Source: Puffinus mauretanicus
Taxonomy: Eukaryota; Chordata; Aves; Procellariiformes; Procellariidae
Length of the DNA stretch: 64,000 nt
Reading direction: 5' to 3'
Assembly: GCA_023333565.1 (NCBI GenBank)
Contig: JAJKFH010003354.1
Span: 62,001 to 126,000, forward strand
The position numbers and the translations under genes are program-made. The notes beneath the pieces were generated by a model. It made no database searches. It saw only the letters and a program-made list of their open reading frames with translations, and was not told where the DNA came from. Each line of letters begins with the position of its first letter. The stretch's first letter is position 1. This document shows, piece by piece, positions 1 to 11,661 of this stretch.

Positions 1-3000
1 AGACCCTCCTATGAAACATAGGCTGGCATCAGCTTCCTCCTTCCTAATTTTGGAAACTTACCCATGAAGTGCCTTTGCTGACTGCTCAGAAAGAGGAATA
101 ATCTTTGTGGTAGTAGGGCTTCAGCTGTGGCTGCTCAAGCATAATTTCTGAAATGGAGGGTCTACAAAGAAGAACTCGAAATAGTCATGATAAAATCTTT
201 GGGGATATGCAGGATTGGGAAGGGAGTGTAGCCTCGCTTTTCCAAAACACTCAAAAAATAGAAGAAGGGGGTAGGAGGATTAATGAAGAGAAAAATGCAA
301 GCCTGAACTGCAGGTGTGCATGCTGTGCTTGGAAGAAATTGCAGTTTCAGGTCCATTAGGAAAATAGCTGGGTTTTTTTTACTGTTCTTACTGATTTTAC
401 CAGTAACAGTGTTGCTCTTTAGCCTGGGAAATCCAGATCTTCCATGTATGTGTTTCCAACCCTAGATGGGAGCAATGCGTGACGCACCAGAAACACAAGC
501 CAATACATCTTTGGTGGCACTGTCCACGTGATGCTGAAGATCCCTTAATGCTGGTAATTAACCCAGGGCCGTTTCTTCCTAATTTAAAATTAGTTTTGAT
601 ATCCAGAGTTGCCTGTGGCTACTGTTTGAATAAATTGAGATTTCAATATTGCCTCGTATTTACTAACTCACAATAGAATGTACTTGGAGTCAGATCCTCA
701 TTTAGTTAAAATAAATGTACTTCCATGGTATTAAACAAATTCAAACCAGTGGACGATTTGGCCTGGGGGAGTATAAGAGGCTGCGTGTTGGATCAGGTTC
801 TGAGTTGCATTATAATAAGTAAGAAATGTGTGATGTGGTTGAGTTCAAGAGAAGAGATTTATACCATGCCTAATTTTCCTAATGCATAACAGAATGGAAA
901 CAAATTAATATGGCATCAAATTGGAGGCTCGCAGGAGAAGAAATAGTTGATACAACTTTCAAATGCAGGTACGTTCATTTTCAGCGGGTAGATGCAGCTT
1001 ATCCTTCAGGTATTTGGTGTTTGGGCCTTGTGAAGAAAACATTTCAATGAAGAAAAATAGATCAAGGGATGTTTTCAAAGTCAGCACTTCCACCAAAACC
1101 TTTCAATCTCCTGGTTCATTTTCTGTACACCGTGACCCTCTTGAATGTCATCTGCTCTTTTCCGATTGTAAAGCCTTTCTCCGCTCCTTTCCCTTGTGGA
1201 TCTCCTCTCTTCTGAGCTCTCCTTTTTTCCTTTGTGAGCCTTCCCTCCTCCTCTTCCTCCTCCTCCAGCTGCCTCATTCGGGCTGACACCTTTTGTTAGT
1301 GTTATCGGACAGATTAGAGGACTAGGATTCGTGGGGGAACTGGTGCAAATTCTTCTGGGTCAACAGGTTTGTTCCCAATGATCACGCTCTGTGATTGCTC
1401 AGTATGAGCGAGTGATCAATGTCAACTTTGTGGCTAAGCCCGAGTTTGAATTTGTGTGGGTTTAACTAGCTGAGTACTGATTTTGAAGGAAATGGGGATT
1501 TGGAAGAAAGGGAGAGAGGAATTGGTGGTTGCGTTTTTTCCCCTTTTTTCCCCAAACTTTGCGTCTCTTGGGTTTTTAATAGATGGTCTTTCTGGGCAAA
1601 ATGGGGTAAGAAAATCATTAGAATAGTCAAGGCAGATATTTGAAATTTTGGCAGGGGAGCTCTGTCAGCACCAGCTTGGCTTGTGATTCTTTCTAACTCT
1701 TCCAAGTAATTCTGCCAGTCCATCACGGATCCATCCCCATGGCTGGGAGATGCCACCAGGTTGCTTCCACCATGGTGTTTTGCTCACTGACTGCATTTCC
1801 CTCTTTCGACACTCTCCAGTGGTTGTCCGTGTGTCTTTACTGCAGGTGTTTGAATGAACATCCCTTGACCTTACACTAAAGGCCAAGAACTTGCCTGTAG
1901 ATCTTTGAATTAAATTTAAATTTTTTGAATGAAACTTTTTGATACAAGTTGAAACCAGCTCTGCTCTTCATCTGTAGTGGAATAAACATCATAAAATGTG
2001 TGTGCTTAATATTTTACTGTAAAACAAAGACATTACAGCTCAGGTCTTGGCTGTTCAAAGCAAGATAATCTCTATTTATATATCTCTCTTTATGTGTCAT
2101 TACTGGAAACCTGTTTATTAGCAAAAAAGAAGAATCAAATCTTGTTTGTTTTATCACTTTATTTCGTGCAGCTTAGGAAAATAAGGTTGTTGCAGAATAA
2201 CATTCATTTTGCCATATTAACGAATGTTTGTGGACAGGACGAACTGGATAAAACCGTTCACGCTCTGTTCACGCTTTCATGGCTTGGAATTCAATCTGTG
2301 AATCAAGTCATATAATACAATAGCGGTGTCTTCAGGCAACTGTGCAATTTAATAATAGACCTCAACAAAGTAGACTTGCATTAGGTCTGTGCCGTGGTTA
2401 ACCTTCACAAGAGATTTTGCAGAGGAATCGGGCTATGTTTATCTGTCTGCCTCATTCGTTTCATGTTTCGGTGTTGGTGGGCTTAATAATGTCTCAGAGA
2501 CTCCTGCAAGAGAGAGATGGATTTTGAAAAGGGAAGGAAGAAAGGGTGGGTAACAGCAAACAATCTCCCTGTGTATTTTACTCCGAGTCCCAGTGGATTA
2601 GCGATAGTAGTTTGCATTAGCAATGACAGTTCAGAGATGATTACTCTTCCCTAGAGACTGGCAGGGATAGAAATGGTGCCCCATTATGTTGCTCATTATT
2701 ATTCTCTGTGCTGAGTGGCACAGTGACTGGGGAGCCAAAGGGCAGAGTTGAGCAGTGGTTTTAAGCTAATAAAGTTGTACGAAGCAGGAGATGGGATTGT
2801 TAAAATGAAAGCTTTGTTCCAGGGTGTCTGAAAGTACCTTTTTATTTTGTACTAAGCTGAAAGTGTATTGGCTGTGTTGGCTTTACTCAGTTTGATGGAA
2901 AAATGTTTACTTTCCCTTCTGTTAGCTTTATTGAAATTTTATATAACAAACTCTAATTGCATTGTGTTAGAAGACATTTTCCTCCCCGATTCAGATTTCT

Positions 3001-3913
3001 GGTCTCATTCTCTCCCCTTTATGTAAACTGAAGTGATGGAGAAAGGGCCAGTTTGAGGATGGGCTTCTTTAAGAAAGCTCATAATAATCCTCTTTCCTTA
3101 AGCAAACCAGAGTGACCTTCTTCCCACCTCTGAGAAATAGTTCCTGAAGACTTGCCTTTCCTTTCTGTTTAGTCTTTGCATGAAAGCAGGTTTCATGGTC
3201 TTAATTCCATTGTTCCTCCCCCATATCATTGTACAAATGTGTGGCTTGATTATCCTCTTCATGGTTTATAAATGATTAGTAATTTAATTTATCTCAGATG
3301 TTGCAAAACTTCACAACTACCAGTAAATAATACCTCAATGGCATTTTTTTTTTTTTGCAAGTAGACCAGGTTGTGGGTAAGCAAAGTGAGACAAAAAGAC
3401 TTAAGTCATGAGGTCAGATGACAAAACAGCAGCAAAATTGGCAAGCTATGAGTTTTTGCCTGTCAGTAGGACGTAGCATCTCTGAATGGGCAGCTAATCT
3501 GAATATCTGTTGATTTGTGAAGTATTAGCTAAGAGAGGGGTCCATTGAAATAAATTTCTTATTTATGCATTTATGTTTATCTAGAAGTGTATTAGTTCAC
3601 ATTATGGTAAATTGAGAGTAAAAAAAAAAGGCTTAGTATCTCACCGATTTTACAATACGTATCTCCATTTAAAGCAGAAAATGTTGTTACAATTTGTGTA
3701 AAATGGTGGCATCATTTCAAATTGATGCTACCCTTTACAAGGAAGGGTTGACTTCCAGGGTTTAACTGCAACGTAACATATAGCTTCATTCATGCCTGAC
3801 TGCATGATAATGTAGTTTTTGCCAAGATCTCGCAGCCGTTAGATCTACGAAGACATTGCTGATTTATTTTGGTACAGCTCTAGGAATGGGGTTGTGATTA
3901 TCTTAACATATTG
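1..3913. other. Non-repetitive DNA, no gene recognised
   Basis: No open frame here resembles a protein I know, and the longest (about 107 codons, from 963) has the length expected by chance. There is no CR1 tail, LTR edge or RNA gene. Composition is AT-leaning. Short T runs (3344-3356) and a pyrimidine-rich stretch (1165-1272) are the only structure seen. It could be intron or intergenic DNA. Confidence 0.6.
1165..1272 (+). other. Pyrimidine-rich stretch ending in CAG
   Basis: About 100 bases of mostly C and T with several CTCC/TTCC steps end in CTCCTCCAG, which looks like a strong 3' splice site. The bases after it give no long open frame or recognisable protein, so an exon is not claimed. 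It may equally be a degenerate microsatellite. Confidence 0.25.
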
Positions 3914-5171
3914 CATGAATCGTAGAATCAGTAAGGTTGGAAAAGACCTCTAAGATCATCGAGTCCAACCGTCAACCCAACACACCATGCCCACTACACC
4001 ATGTCCCTAAGCGCCTCATCTACACGTCTTTTAAATACCTCCAGGGATGGGGACTCTACCACTTCCCTGGGCAGCCTGTTCCAAGGCCTGACCACTCTTT
4101 CAGGAAAGAAATTTCTCCTCATGTCCAATCTAAACCTCCCCTGGCGCAACTTGAGGCCATTTCCTCTCGTCCTATCGCTGTTACTTGGGAGAAGAGACCG
4201 ACCCCCACCTCACTACAACCTCCCTTCAGGGAGTTGTAGAGCGATGAGGTCTCCCCTCACCTCCTCTTCTCCAGGCTGAACACCCCCAGTTCCCTCAGCC
4301 GCTCCCCATCAGACTTGTGCTCCAGGCCCTTCCCCAGCTCCGTTGCCCTCCTCTGGACACGCTCCAGCCCCTCCATGTCCTTCTTGTGGTGAGGGGCCCA
4401 GAACTGAACACAGGATTCGAGGTGCGGCCTCACCAGTGCCCAGTACAGGGGCACGGTCACCTCCCTGCTCCTGCTGGCCACACCAGTTCTGATACAGGCC
4501 AGGATGCCGTTGGCCTTCTTGACCCCCTGGGCACACTGCCGGCTCATGTTCAGCCGCTGTCGACCAGCACCCCCAGGTCCTTTTCCTCCGGGCACTTTCC
4601 AGCCGCTCTTCCCCAAGCCTGCAGCGTTGCCTGGGGTTGTTGTGGCCCAAGTGCAGGACCCGGCACTTGGCCTTGTTGAACCTCATACATTGGCCTCGGC
4701 CATCGATCCAGCCTGTCCAGGTCCCTCTGCAGAGCCTTCCCACCCTCCAGCAGATCAACACTCCCGCCCAACTTGGTGTCATCTGCAAACTTACTGAGGG
4801 AGCACTCGATCCCCTCGTCCAGATCGTCGATAAAGATATTGAACAGGACCGACCCCAGTACTGAGCCCTGGGGAACACCACTCGTGACCGGCCGCCAACT
4901 GGATTTAACTCTGTTGACCACAACTCTCTGGGCTCGGCCGTCCAGCCAGTTTTTTACCCAGCGAAGAGTGCACCTGTCTAGGCCGTGAGCCGCCAGCTTC
5001 TCCAGGAGAATGCTGTGGGAGACAGTGTCAAAGGCCTTACTGAAGTCCAGGTAGACCCCATCCACAGCCTTTCCCTCATCCACCAGGCGGGTCACCTGGT
5101 CATAGAAGGAGATCGGGTTGGTCAAGCAGGACCTGCCTTCCATGAACCTGTGCTGCCTGGGCCTGATCCCC
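3914..5171 (-). mobile_element. CR1 LINE, 5'-truncated, young-looking copy
   Basis: CR1 is the main non-LTR retrotransposon of birds. It copies itself by target-primed reverse transcription and usually loses its 5' part. Read on the minus strand, the element ends at 3914 with GATTCTACGATTCA, a degenerate form of the CR1 3' tail. It carries the back half of the reverse transcriptase frame: an open stretch of 197 codons (5143 down to 4550) with the motifs [21 protein letters not shown] and FADDTKLGG, whose FADD holds the catalytic aspartates. Two frame changes (near 4690 and 4620) move the reading to neighbouring frames, where [14 protein letters not shown] and the C-terminal [18 protein letters not shown] follow. 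So few breaks suggest a fairly recent copy. The upstream edge at 5171 stops abruptly at a homopolymer linker joined to 28S rRNA sequence. Confidence 0.95.
4550..5143 (-). pseudogene. CR1 reverse transcriptase remnant (palm motifs present)
   Basis: This is the longest intact part of the CR1 ORF2 in this copy, 197 codons from a methionine inside the RT domain. Motif A (LDFSKAFD, residues about 34-41), motif B (GVPQGSVLG, about 89-97) and motif C (FADD, about 117-120) are all present. The N-terminal endonuclease and fingers regions are absent because the element is truncated, so no active enzyme can be made. Confidence 0.85.
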
Positions 5172-5246
5172 CCTTTTTTTTTTCTGTTGTTTTTTTTTTA
5201 GGGGGGTTTTTTCTTTTTTTTTTTATTAATTAAAAAAAAAATTTAG
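5172..5246. repeat. Homopolymer linker between CR1 and 28S sequence
   Basis: About 75 bases are almost all runs of one base. Just inside the CR1 edge is C6 (5168-5173), then T10, a short spacer, T10, A, G6 (5201-5206), T6, C, T11 (5214-5224), ATTAATT, A10 (5232-5241) and TTTAG. The C6 can pair with the G6 and the T11 with the A10, so the linker is made of two fold-backs. On the minus strand the T10 side directly follows the rRNA part and the A10 runs follow that. It belongs to neither CR1 nor 28S as I know them. Homopolymers are error-prone in assemblies, so exact lengths are uncertain. Confidence 0.75.
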
Positions 5247-5251
5247 TACGT

Positions 5252-5671
5252 AGCTGCTCTGCTACGTATGAAACCCTGACCCAGAATCAGGTCGTCTACG
5301 AATGATGTGGCGCCGAGTGCCCCACGATCGTGCGGTACGCCATGGGGGAGAGGCGGCGCCGCATCTGTCCACCCCTCCGGTCCCGACTACGAGCGGCGCT
5401 CCGCACCGGGCCCGCCCCGCGTGGGGTGGGCGGCCGGCTATCGCGAGCCCACCGAGGCGCCGGCGGCGCTGCGCTACCGCTACGTCCAGGCGGGATTGTG
5501 ACTTAGAGGCGTTCAGTCATAAGCCCGCAGGTGGTAGCCTCGCGCCAGTGGCTCCTCGGCCAAGCGCACGCACCAGGGGTCTGAACCCGCAGTTTCTCTC
5601 GTGCTGAGCAGGATTACTACTGCAACAACACATCATCAGTAGGGTAAAACTACGCTGTCTCACGACGGTCT
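5252..5671 (-). pseudogene. 28S rRNA-derived retropseudogene fragment
   Basis: Read on the minus strand this is the 3'-terminal domain of large-subunit rRNA. It begins in the conserved GACCGTCGTGAGACAG block (5671 downward) and passes through the TACTGATGATGTG block. It then crosses the sarcin-ricin loop region (about 5591-5612), GACTGAACGCCTCTAAGTCA (about 5496-5520), a GC-rich expansion segment (about 5300-5480), and finally TTCGTAGACGACCTG and GCAGAGCAGCT (5252-5300). About the last 50 bases of 28S are missing, and everything upstream of GACC is missing. The sarcin-ricin loop reads AGCACGAGAGAAAC instead of the near-universal AGTACGAGAGGAACC, so it is not a working rRNA. CpG content in the GC-rich part is strikingly high. 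The source could be host 28S or a more divergent one. Confidence 0.9.
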
Positions 5672-5676
5672 GAGAC

Positions 5677-8600
5677 GACTGGGGAATTCCTGAACTATTT
5701 GAAAAAGGGCACCTGCCCATGCCTTACCACAGGGTACCTGGTTTGGCAGAGACTGTCCAGTTTTGTAGCTCGGTAAAGCTGTTGTATATTTGCAGTAGAG
5801 CAGTGTAGTCTGCGGGACACCAATATTTTTATGCTCCAAGAAAGTAGAGCTACGGCCATGGTCCATCCTGTGGGTCTGTGATGCTGTGAGATGAAGAAGG
5901 CTTGTGTATATAGAACCCCACTGAATTTTAATAATAGATTCCCAATAATAATTCACAATAATCTGTGGTTTATGTAAGCCACTGCATACCAAGCTGCAGC
6001 CAAAAAAAGCGGTAAGGTCCTTAGCTTCCCTAACCAGGACTTCACATGGTTGGGGTTGTGGTGATCAATTGACTAAATATGCTTGCTATGTCCTTTCTAG
6101 TGAGGTAAGAATAACCCCTATACGAGACATCTGAGACACGCTCCCACCCAGTGCATCCCTTCCCTGCAGTAGATTCACACCTTCATTCTTGATTGAAGCA
6201 TCATCTCTTTTTAATGCATCTGCTTTTCTCACTGGATCCTCAAGTTGCATCCCCTCTCCTCTCTCCTCCTCCCTTTTAGCAGGATTGTCAGTCACGCTGC
6301 ATGGCCTTACTTCCAAAATTTGCATGTCGGGAGGAATGCTGGCGTTATGTAGCGAGTCTGGAGATCAGGACGGGACGTGTTGAGCACCAGGTCCCCCACG
6401 CTCATCATCTACTTCCCAGAAACCAACACGTGTATGTTGACCTCTCTAAAGCCAGAGCAGATCTCCTTGTGCTGGTTACTCCTGGGCCACACTGAGCATG
6501 TCTTCAAAATTGTAAGAATTAAATCCTTGTTGCTGTAATGAAATGAGAGCTAAAATTCTGATACAATCAGGGCTCCAGAATCTCAACTCGAGATAGGAAA
6601 CTGTGATGTTTGCAATTCACACTTACATTGTAGTTGCTGATGAAAAAAGAGAGAGTAAGAGAGAATTGCTCTTACTGGCACATTTTTAAGGTTTTCCCAG
6701 GTAGTTTATGAACTGATTTAAAAATTAATGTATTTTTCTCCCATTCTGTAGAACGTTCCCCTGCTTTCTGGATTTTGAAGCTAACATTGAGCTCTCTTGT
6801 CCCTCTGAACTGGAAAGAAATTGTTTAAGTTCTGTACTTCAAAATTTGTGTATATTCACTCAACAGTCAGAGTATTTAGAGCAAAGGAGCTCTGTTGTTC
6901 TTTGCAAAAGCTCTCAACCTCCTTGCTTATGTGATCTATCATCAACTGTGAAGTCTATGGCCGTATTCCCAATCCTATCAGTGAAGCCTAATGAAGGGGC
7001 TGGATTTGATTGTTTTTCTAGGTCTCTTCAGGTTGATGGCATTAGCCATCAGTCAAAAAGCTGTGAAGGAGCCTGTTGAAGCTAAGCCAGCTCCTTTTGC
7101 CCCAAACTGTGGGGCGAGCTGCCAACAGCTCGCAGGGACCCGCCAGGCACGCCAGCTCGATAAAAATGCAGATATGAAGACGGTGTAATTGAGAGCGCTC
7201 TGGGCGTACTTGGGCAGATCTGGGCAACGCTCATGCTCCAAGTACAGATTGGTGTTTGCATCGTGAATTGTGTTTTTTTAAGACCTTATCTGCAAAGTGT
7301 CAGATCTCTCTAAGCGTATAGGGTCAGGTTACAAATCCTGGAGCTGGGGTATTTATTTCATAAGAACAAATGGGGCTCACATATATAAAGAAAGAAAACC
7401 CAACCTAGACATCTGTGTTTGTAGAGACCCAAGCAATGCAGTTTTTCAAATATACTTCAATCCTGTCATTTTTCAGGAACGTCAGTAGGGTTGGCACCCT
7501 GGAAGGCAGCCTGTCTTTATTTACAAACTTTTGTAGAGTTGAGAAGTTTGTATTAAAAGATAAAACGGGAAAAGCTTGCAAATTCTATCCGATGCCTTTC
7601 TAAAACTATTTCTAAAATAAGATTCTGCAGCATGTAAGAATATAAGAGTGAAATGTATTCTCAATTTGTATTAGACAGTGACTGAGGTTAGAATGAGCAC
7701 TCTATATTTTGTTTTCTGTTCTAGCATGTACTTAAGGGGATTTATTACTCTATTAAATCTTTTAACTCTTAAAGTTTATTCTTTGCTTGCTGCAGGTAAC
7801 GGAATATATTGTTGCGGTTAAAATCTTTCTCTTCGTTTTTGTAATGTACTGTATGCCAAGCTACATCACGAAGGAATAAACACTTTTGATCTAACTCTTA
7901 TCTGTGGCGCAGTTTACATGGTAAAAAGTCTGTTGTGGTGTTAAATGCTCTCATCTTTATTCATGTCCTGGGATGATTCAGCCTATGTCGTGTGAATTAC
8001 TGGATGAGGAGCACTTTCAAAACCTGTGCTAGCTTACACTGGCGTCTAGAATAAACAGGAGGTTTGTTTTCAGGTCCATATAATATGATTGTACTTGTTC
8101 ACTAGGCTTGAGCTGAGCACTAGTGCAATTGGTTTGTTACTGGTTTTAATAAGCGTTGGTGAACACTGTGTTGAGAAGAAACTACCAGGTTTTGGATCTC
8201 ATGAATTGATGCTGTTTGTTGAGAGATGCACTCGGATGCGTTGCTAGCTACCGGGCTGGTAACGTTACTGTAAAGTCCCTACCTGGATTCCTTAAATCCT
8301 GTGTAAAACCAGAATTGGGTGAGATTAGCAGCTCCCTCTGGATGTTGGTAATAGCAAGAGGGCTGGTAACTTACCTCTCTCTGAGCCATGCTCACAGTAA
8401 TTACGGCATTAAGTTCCTTCTGTTTGTTCATTCTTACTGTAAATTAAAAAGTGAAGATTTGGGACTCGTCTAACATGTAACTTGATGAGGTTTGCAAATA
8501 GAGATGTGTCTTCAAAGAGTCATTTAGAGCAATTATTTTAGAGCAGTTCTTTGCTGATGGAGACAAAATAGGCCATTAAAAATAAAAAGATAAGACCAGT

Positions 8601-11600
8601 GCAGCAGTTATTTTCCTAACGTACTCCAGTTTATGGCTTTTTAGTCTAAAATCACAGAAATTCCCAGTTTCTTATAACTGTTTTTCTACATTAGCAGTGA
8701 TTTTGAATTGCTGCACGCGTTGCTCTGCTCCCCAGAAACCTTATAGCTGAGGGCTGGGATATGATATCAGTCTATATTTAGATTGATTCTGCTGACTGCA
8801 GTGGGCTGACTTGAGATCTTCATTTTAATATTTCAGCGTGTATTTTTATTCTTTGAAAGGTGGCTCTTTGCCTTTTTAAGGAAACTGTGTTTCCGCAAGG
8901 CAAACTCGGAGTGTGGCTGCAGCCGCTACGTGTGAAAGGCAGCTGCAGTGGGACGTACGGATCCTTCTGCCACGCTTGGATCGCAGGCTGGTGTCTTACT
9001 GCAGGCAGATTGGACTAGGAGAGATGCAAGACCTAACACGTAGTAAGACCAAAGCTAATGTGATCCCCCAGAAAGAAATAATGAATCTCAGTTGATCTTT
9101 GCAAAGAGACAATAGCAATTTATTTTCATGTCAACTAAATGAGATAGAAATACAAATTCTGTTTCATTTGCTTCCCTTATTAGGGAGTTTGTCCACTCGT
9201 CTTTAATTCACTTTGGGTGTATCCCCAAAGGTCAATGCCTTTCAGACTCCAAAAGCAACCCTCTGCTGCTCCGTGGCTAAGAAGTCATCGCTCTTTGAGG
9301 TTTGCACAAAACCACAATGTATTCCTGAGCTTCCAGGGATCCCCAAGCTGCTCTTTGCAAACCTTTCGAACGCGTTTTCTGATGACTTATTGCCCTCCGA
9401 AGGAGACATTAAATCCTATCTGTAGAGCCATGAGCATCTGTAGCTTTCTGCGAGAGGCTGCTAGCTTTCTTCTTTGTGGTTTTATGTAGTCCAGCCATGG
9501 TGAAAACCCACATTCTGGCTTAGCCACGCCAGCTTTTCTCATTCACTGGCTGAATTGGTCTCAATGTGCTTAAATTTCCCTTTCTAACCTCCATTCCCTT
9601 TTCCAGCCCATCCTCATTCCTGTTCATGCCAGCTCCGCATTCATTTCCCTCCTAAAGGTTTATTCGTGGCAACAGCGTAATATTAAGCCAGTTTTCCTCC
9701 TCGTGTATCTGTTGTTCCTCTCCTGTTAGAAACTGGGTTTTGATGTGTTTTCAGGGACACACAAGGAGCGGCTCTGTGTGACCGCATCTTTTCTGAGCTA
9801 AACAAGTACTGTTGTCCAGAGCTATTCATGCACTGTCCCAAGATGACGAGTCTTGCAAAGTGACAGAAGAAATCTTGAAGGATGAGGTCAAGAGGGAACT
9901 AAGGACTCTGCAGCTTTGACGATCAATCCAGTGTCTGTTCTGCTATCTTAACTCTACCTTGTTTGCTTGTTAAATACATTAGGATACCTTTGGGCAGATA
10001 AATCTCAGTTCTTCTTTATCTCCCTGCAAAGGCGAAGCAGTGCCTGGAGTGCACATCAGCTGGCTATTGTCCTGCAGTGTTCCCACCAGGCTTCCTAGTC
10101 CCGCTGCCACTGGGCTCGTGCTGAGATGGAGAAGGAAACACAAGCCGGTATTTTTGAATGCAGAACCAGAGAAAAATATTTGCTTTCATAGGGAATAGTG
10201 TGAAAATCCTAGGAGAAAAGGAAATTATTCTTCCAAATGACTTTATAGGTAATGGAGATGGACGGTTCTGGCCCACTGCCACCCAGCTGGGGTGTGTGCA
10301 AGGAGTTTGCAGGAGACATCTAATTTTCCCAGGCAGGTTTTTTAACCAAAGTAAAAGGCACGCATTTGCACTTCTTCACAGGTGACTGAAAAAGTGACAA
10401 AAGACTTCAGCTGCTCGACTTTTGTCTTCTTTCTGCAGTTACAACAGGAGGGGGACTTGAGCCCTGACGTTCTCTCCTCTCTGTCCTCTCTCAAAAGGCA
10501 GCTGGGAAAATCAACAAAAGCCTTTGGCTGCACAAGAGATTTCTTGCTTCATGCGCTGTACCTTGAATTTCTGATAAGGAACCAGTATACTGTAGATCTC
10601 ATCCCTTGCTTGAATCCTTCTGTCCAACTGGTTCTCATTTAATCCCTGTGATGTTCAGTCCTGGGCCGTTGGTATCAGCACATCACATGAGAGGGACAGT
10701 GGATTGAGATGCCTAGAGATGTTGGATGTCCACAGCAAATGTGAGGACTGGACAGGAAAAGATTATTTCTGCTTCTGTAGAAGTTCTAGTGTTTGACACC
10801 CAAGCACTTTCCTCAGGGCAGTCCCAAAAGCATCGTTTTTGTGGGTTTTTTTCTTAATAAAACTGCCATGTGACTCCAAGACCCATATATCATTGTGGTG
10901 GGATTCTGGAAAGCTGCTTGCCCTGTACACGTGCCACCAAGTAGACGATGGCTTTTTCTTTAAACCCTGGCACAGTAACATGCCAAGAGCTTGAAAGGGG
11001 CTTTAGAGAAAAGTTTTGGTTTTGAGGGAAACTTTGCATAGCGCTCTTCCTTATGGGAAGAAACATGCGACCAAAAGTTTCATTTGATGCTCAAGGACTT
11101 AACGGAGATGCCCAGCATTGGGAGGCTTTTTGCAGTGTACTCACCTCTGCTACGACGCTCAGTACCGGCACCTCTTCTCTGTGGCTTTCAGCCTGTTGTT
11201 TTTACAGGTAATTTGTTCTTTTTCTTTTTCCTTTTATCTGAATCAAAATTGTAACCTGCCAGTACCCCAGTACTGCTCCAGTTCATTGTTCATGGTGACG
11301 TGTGTTAGCTTGGTCCAAACTAACGAGATGCCTGCGGTGCAGAAGAACCCCGGTGACCTTCCCTCCAATCCCACCATGTTCTGCAGTGTCCCACATCAGC
11401 TCACGTTACGTTTCGTTGTTAATTAAAACAGAATTTTGAGATTATGATCATTGCTTTTCTTCTTTGACGCCCTCCACCTTCCCCTAAGTAGTTTTGTTTG
11501 CCAGCTTGCATGTCTGGAAGTGTATATTGATAGTGGCGCTGCTGCTACCACATTTGTAGAAACACCGCTGGATGTTTTACAGACATGGACTAAAATCTTG

Positions 11601-11661
11601 TTTGAAAGTGTGTGTGCAACACCTCATTAACACCAGGAGGGATTTGAATCCGTGGCTACAA
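5677..11661. other. Non-repetitive DNA, no gene recognised
   Basis: Six kilobases without a CR1 tail, LTR or RNA gene that I can see. Open frames are short (at most about 110 codons) and none resembles a known protein. The stretch contains ordinary AT-leaning sequence with scattered short A and T runs. It is most likely intronic or intergenic. Confidence 0.6.

Noticed and set aside
1252..1290. Possible exon after the CTCCTCCAG at about 1270
   Set aside because: The reading frames close quickly and no protein is recognisable. The pyrimidine tract is better seen as low complexity.
5302..5607. 101-codon plus-strand open frame in the GC-rich part
   Set aside because: It is antisense 28S rRNA sequence. 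The open frame comes from high GC content.
10382..10642. Exon-like stretch after TTTCTGCAG at about 10430-10438
   Set aside because: The acceptor-like site is fair, but no clear donor or conserved protein follows. The frame matches nothing I know.
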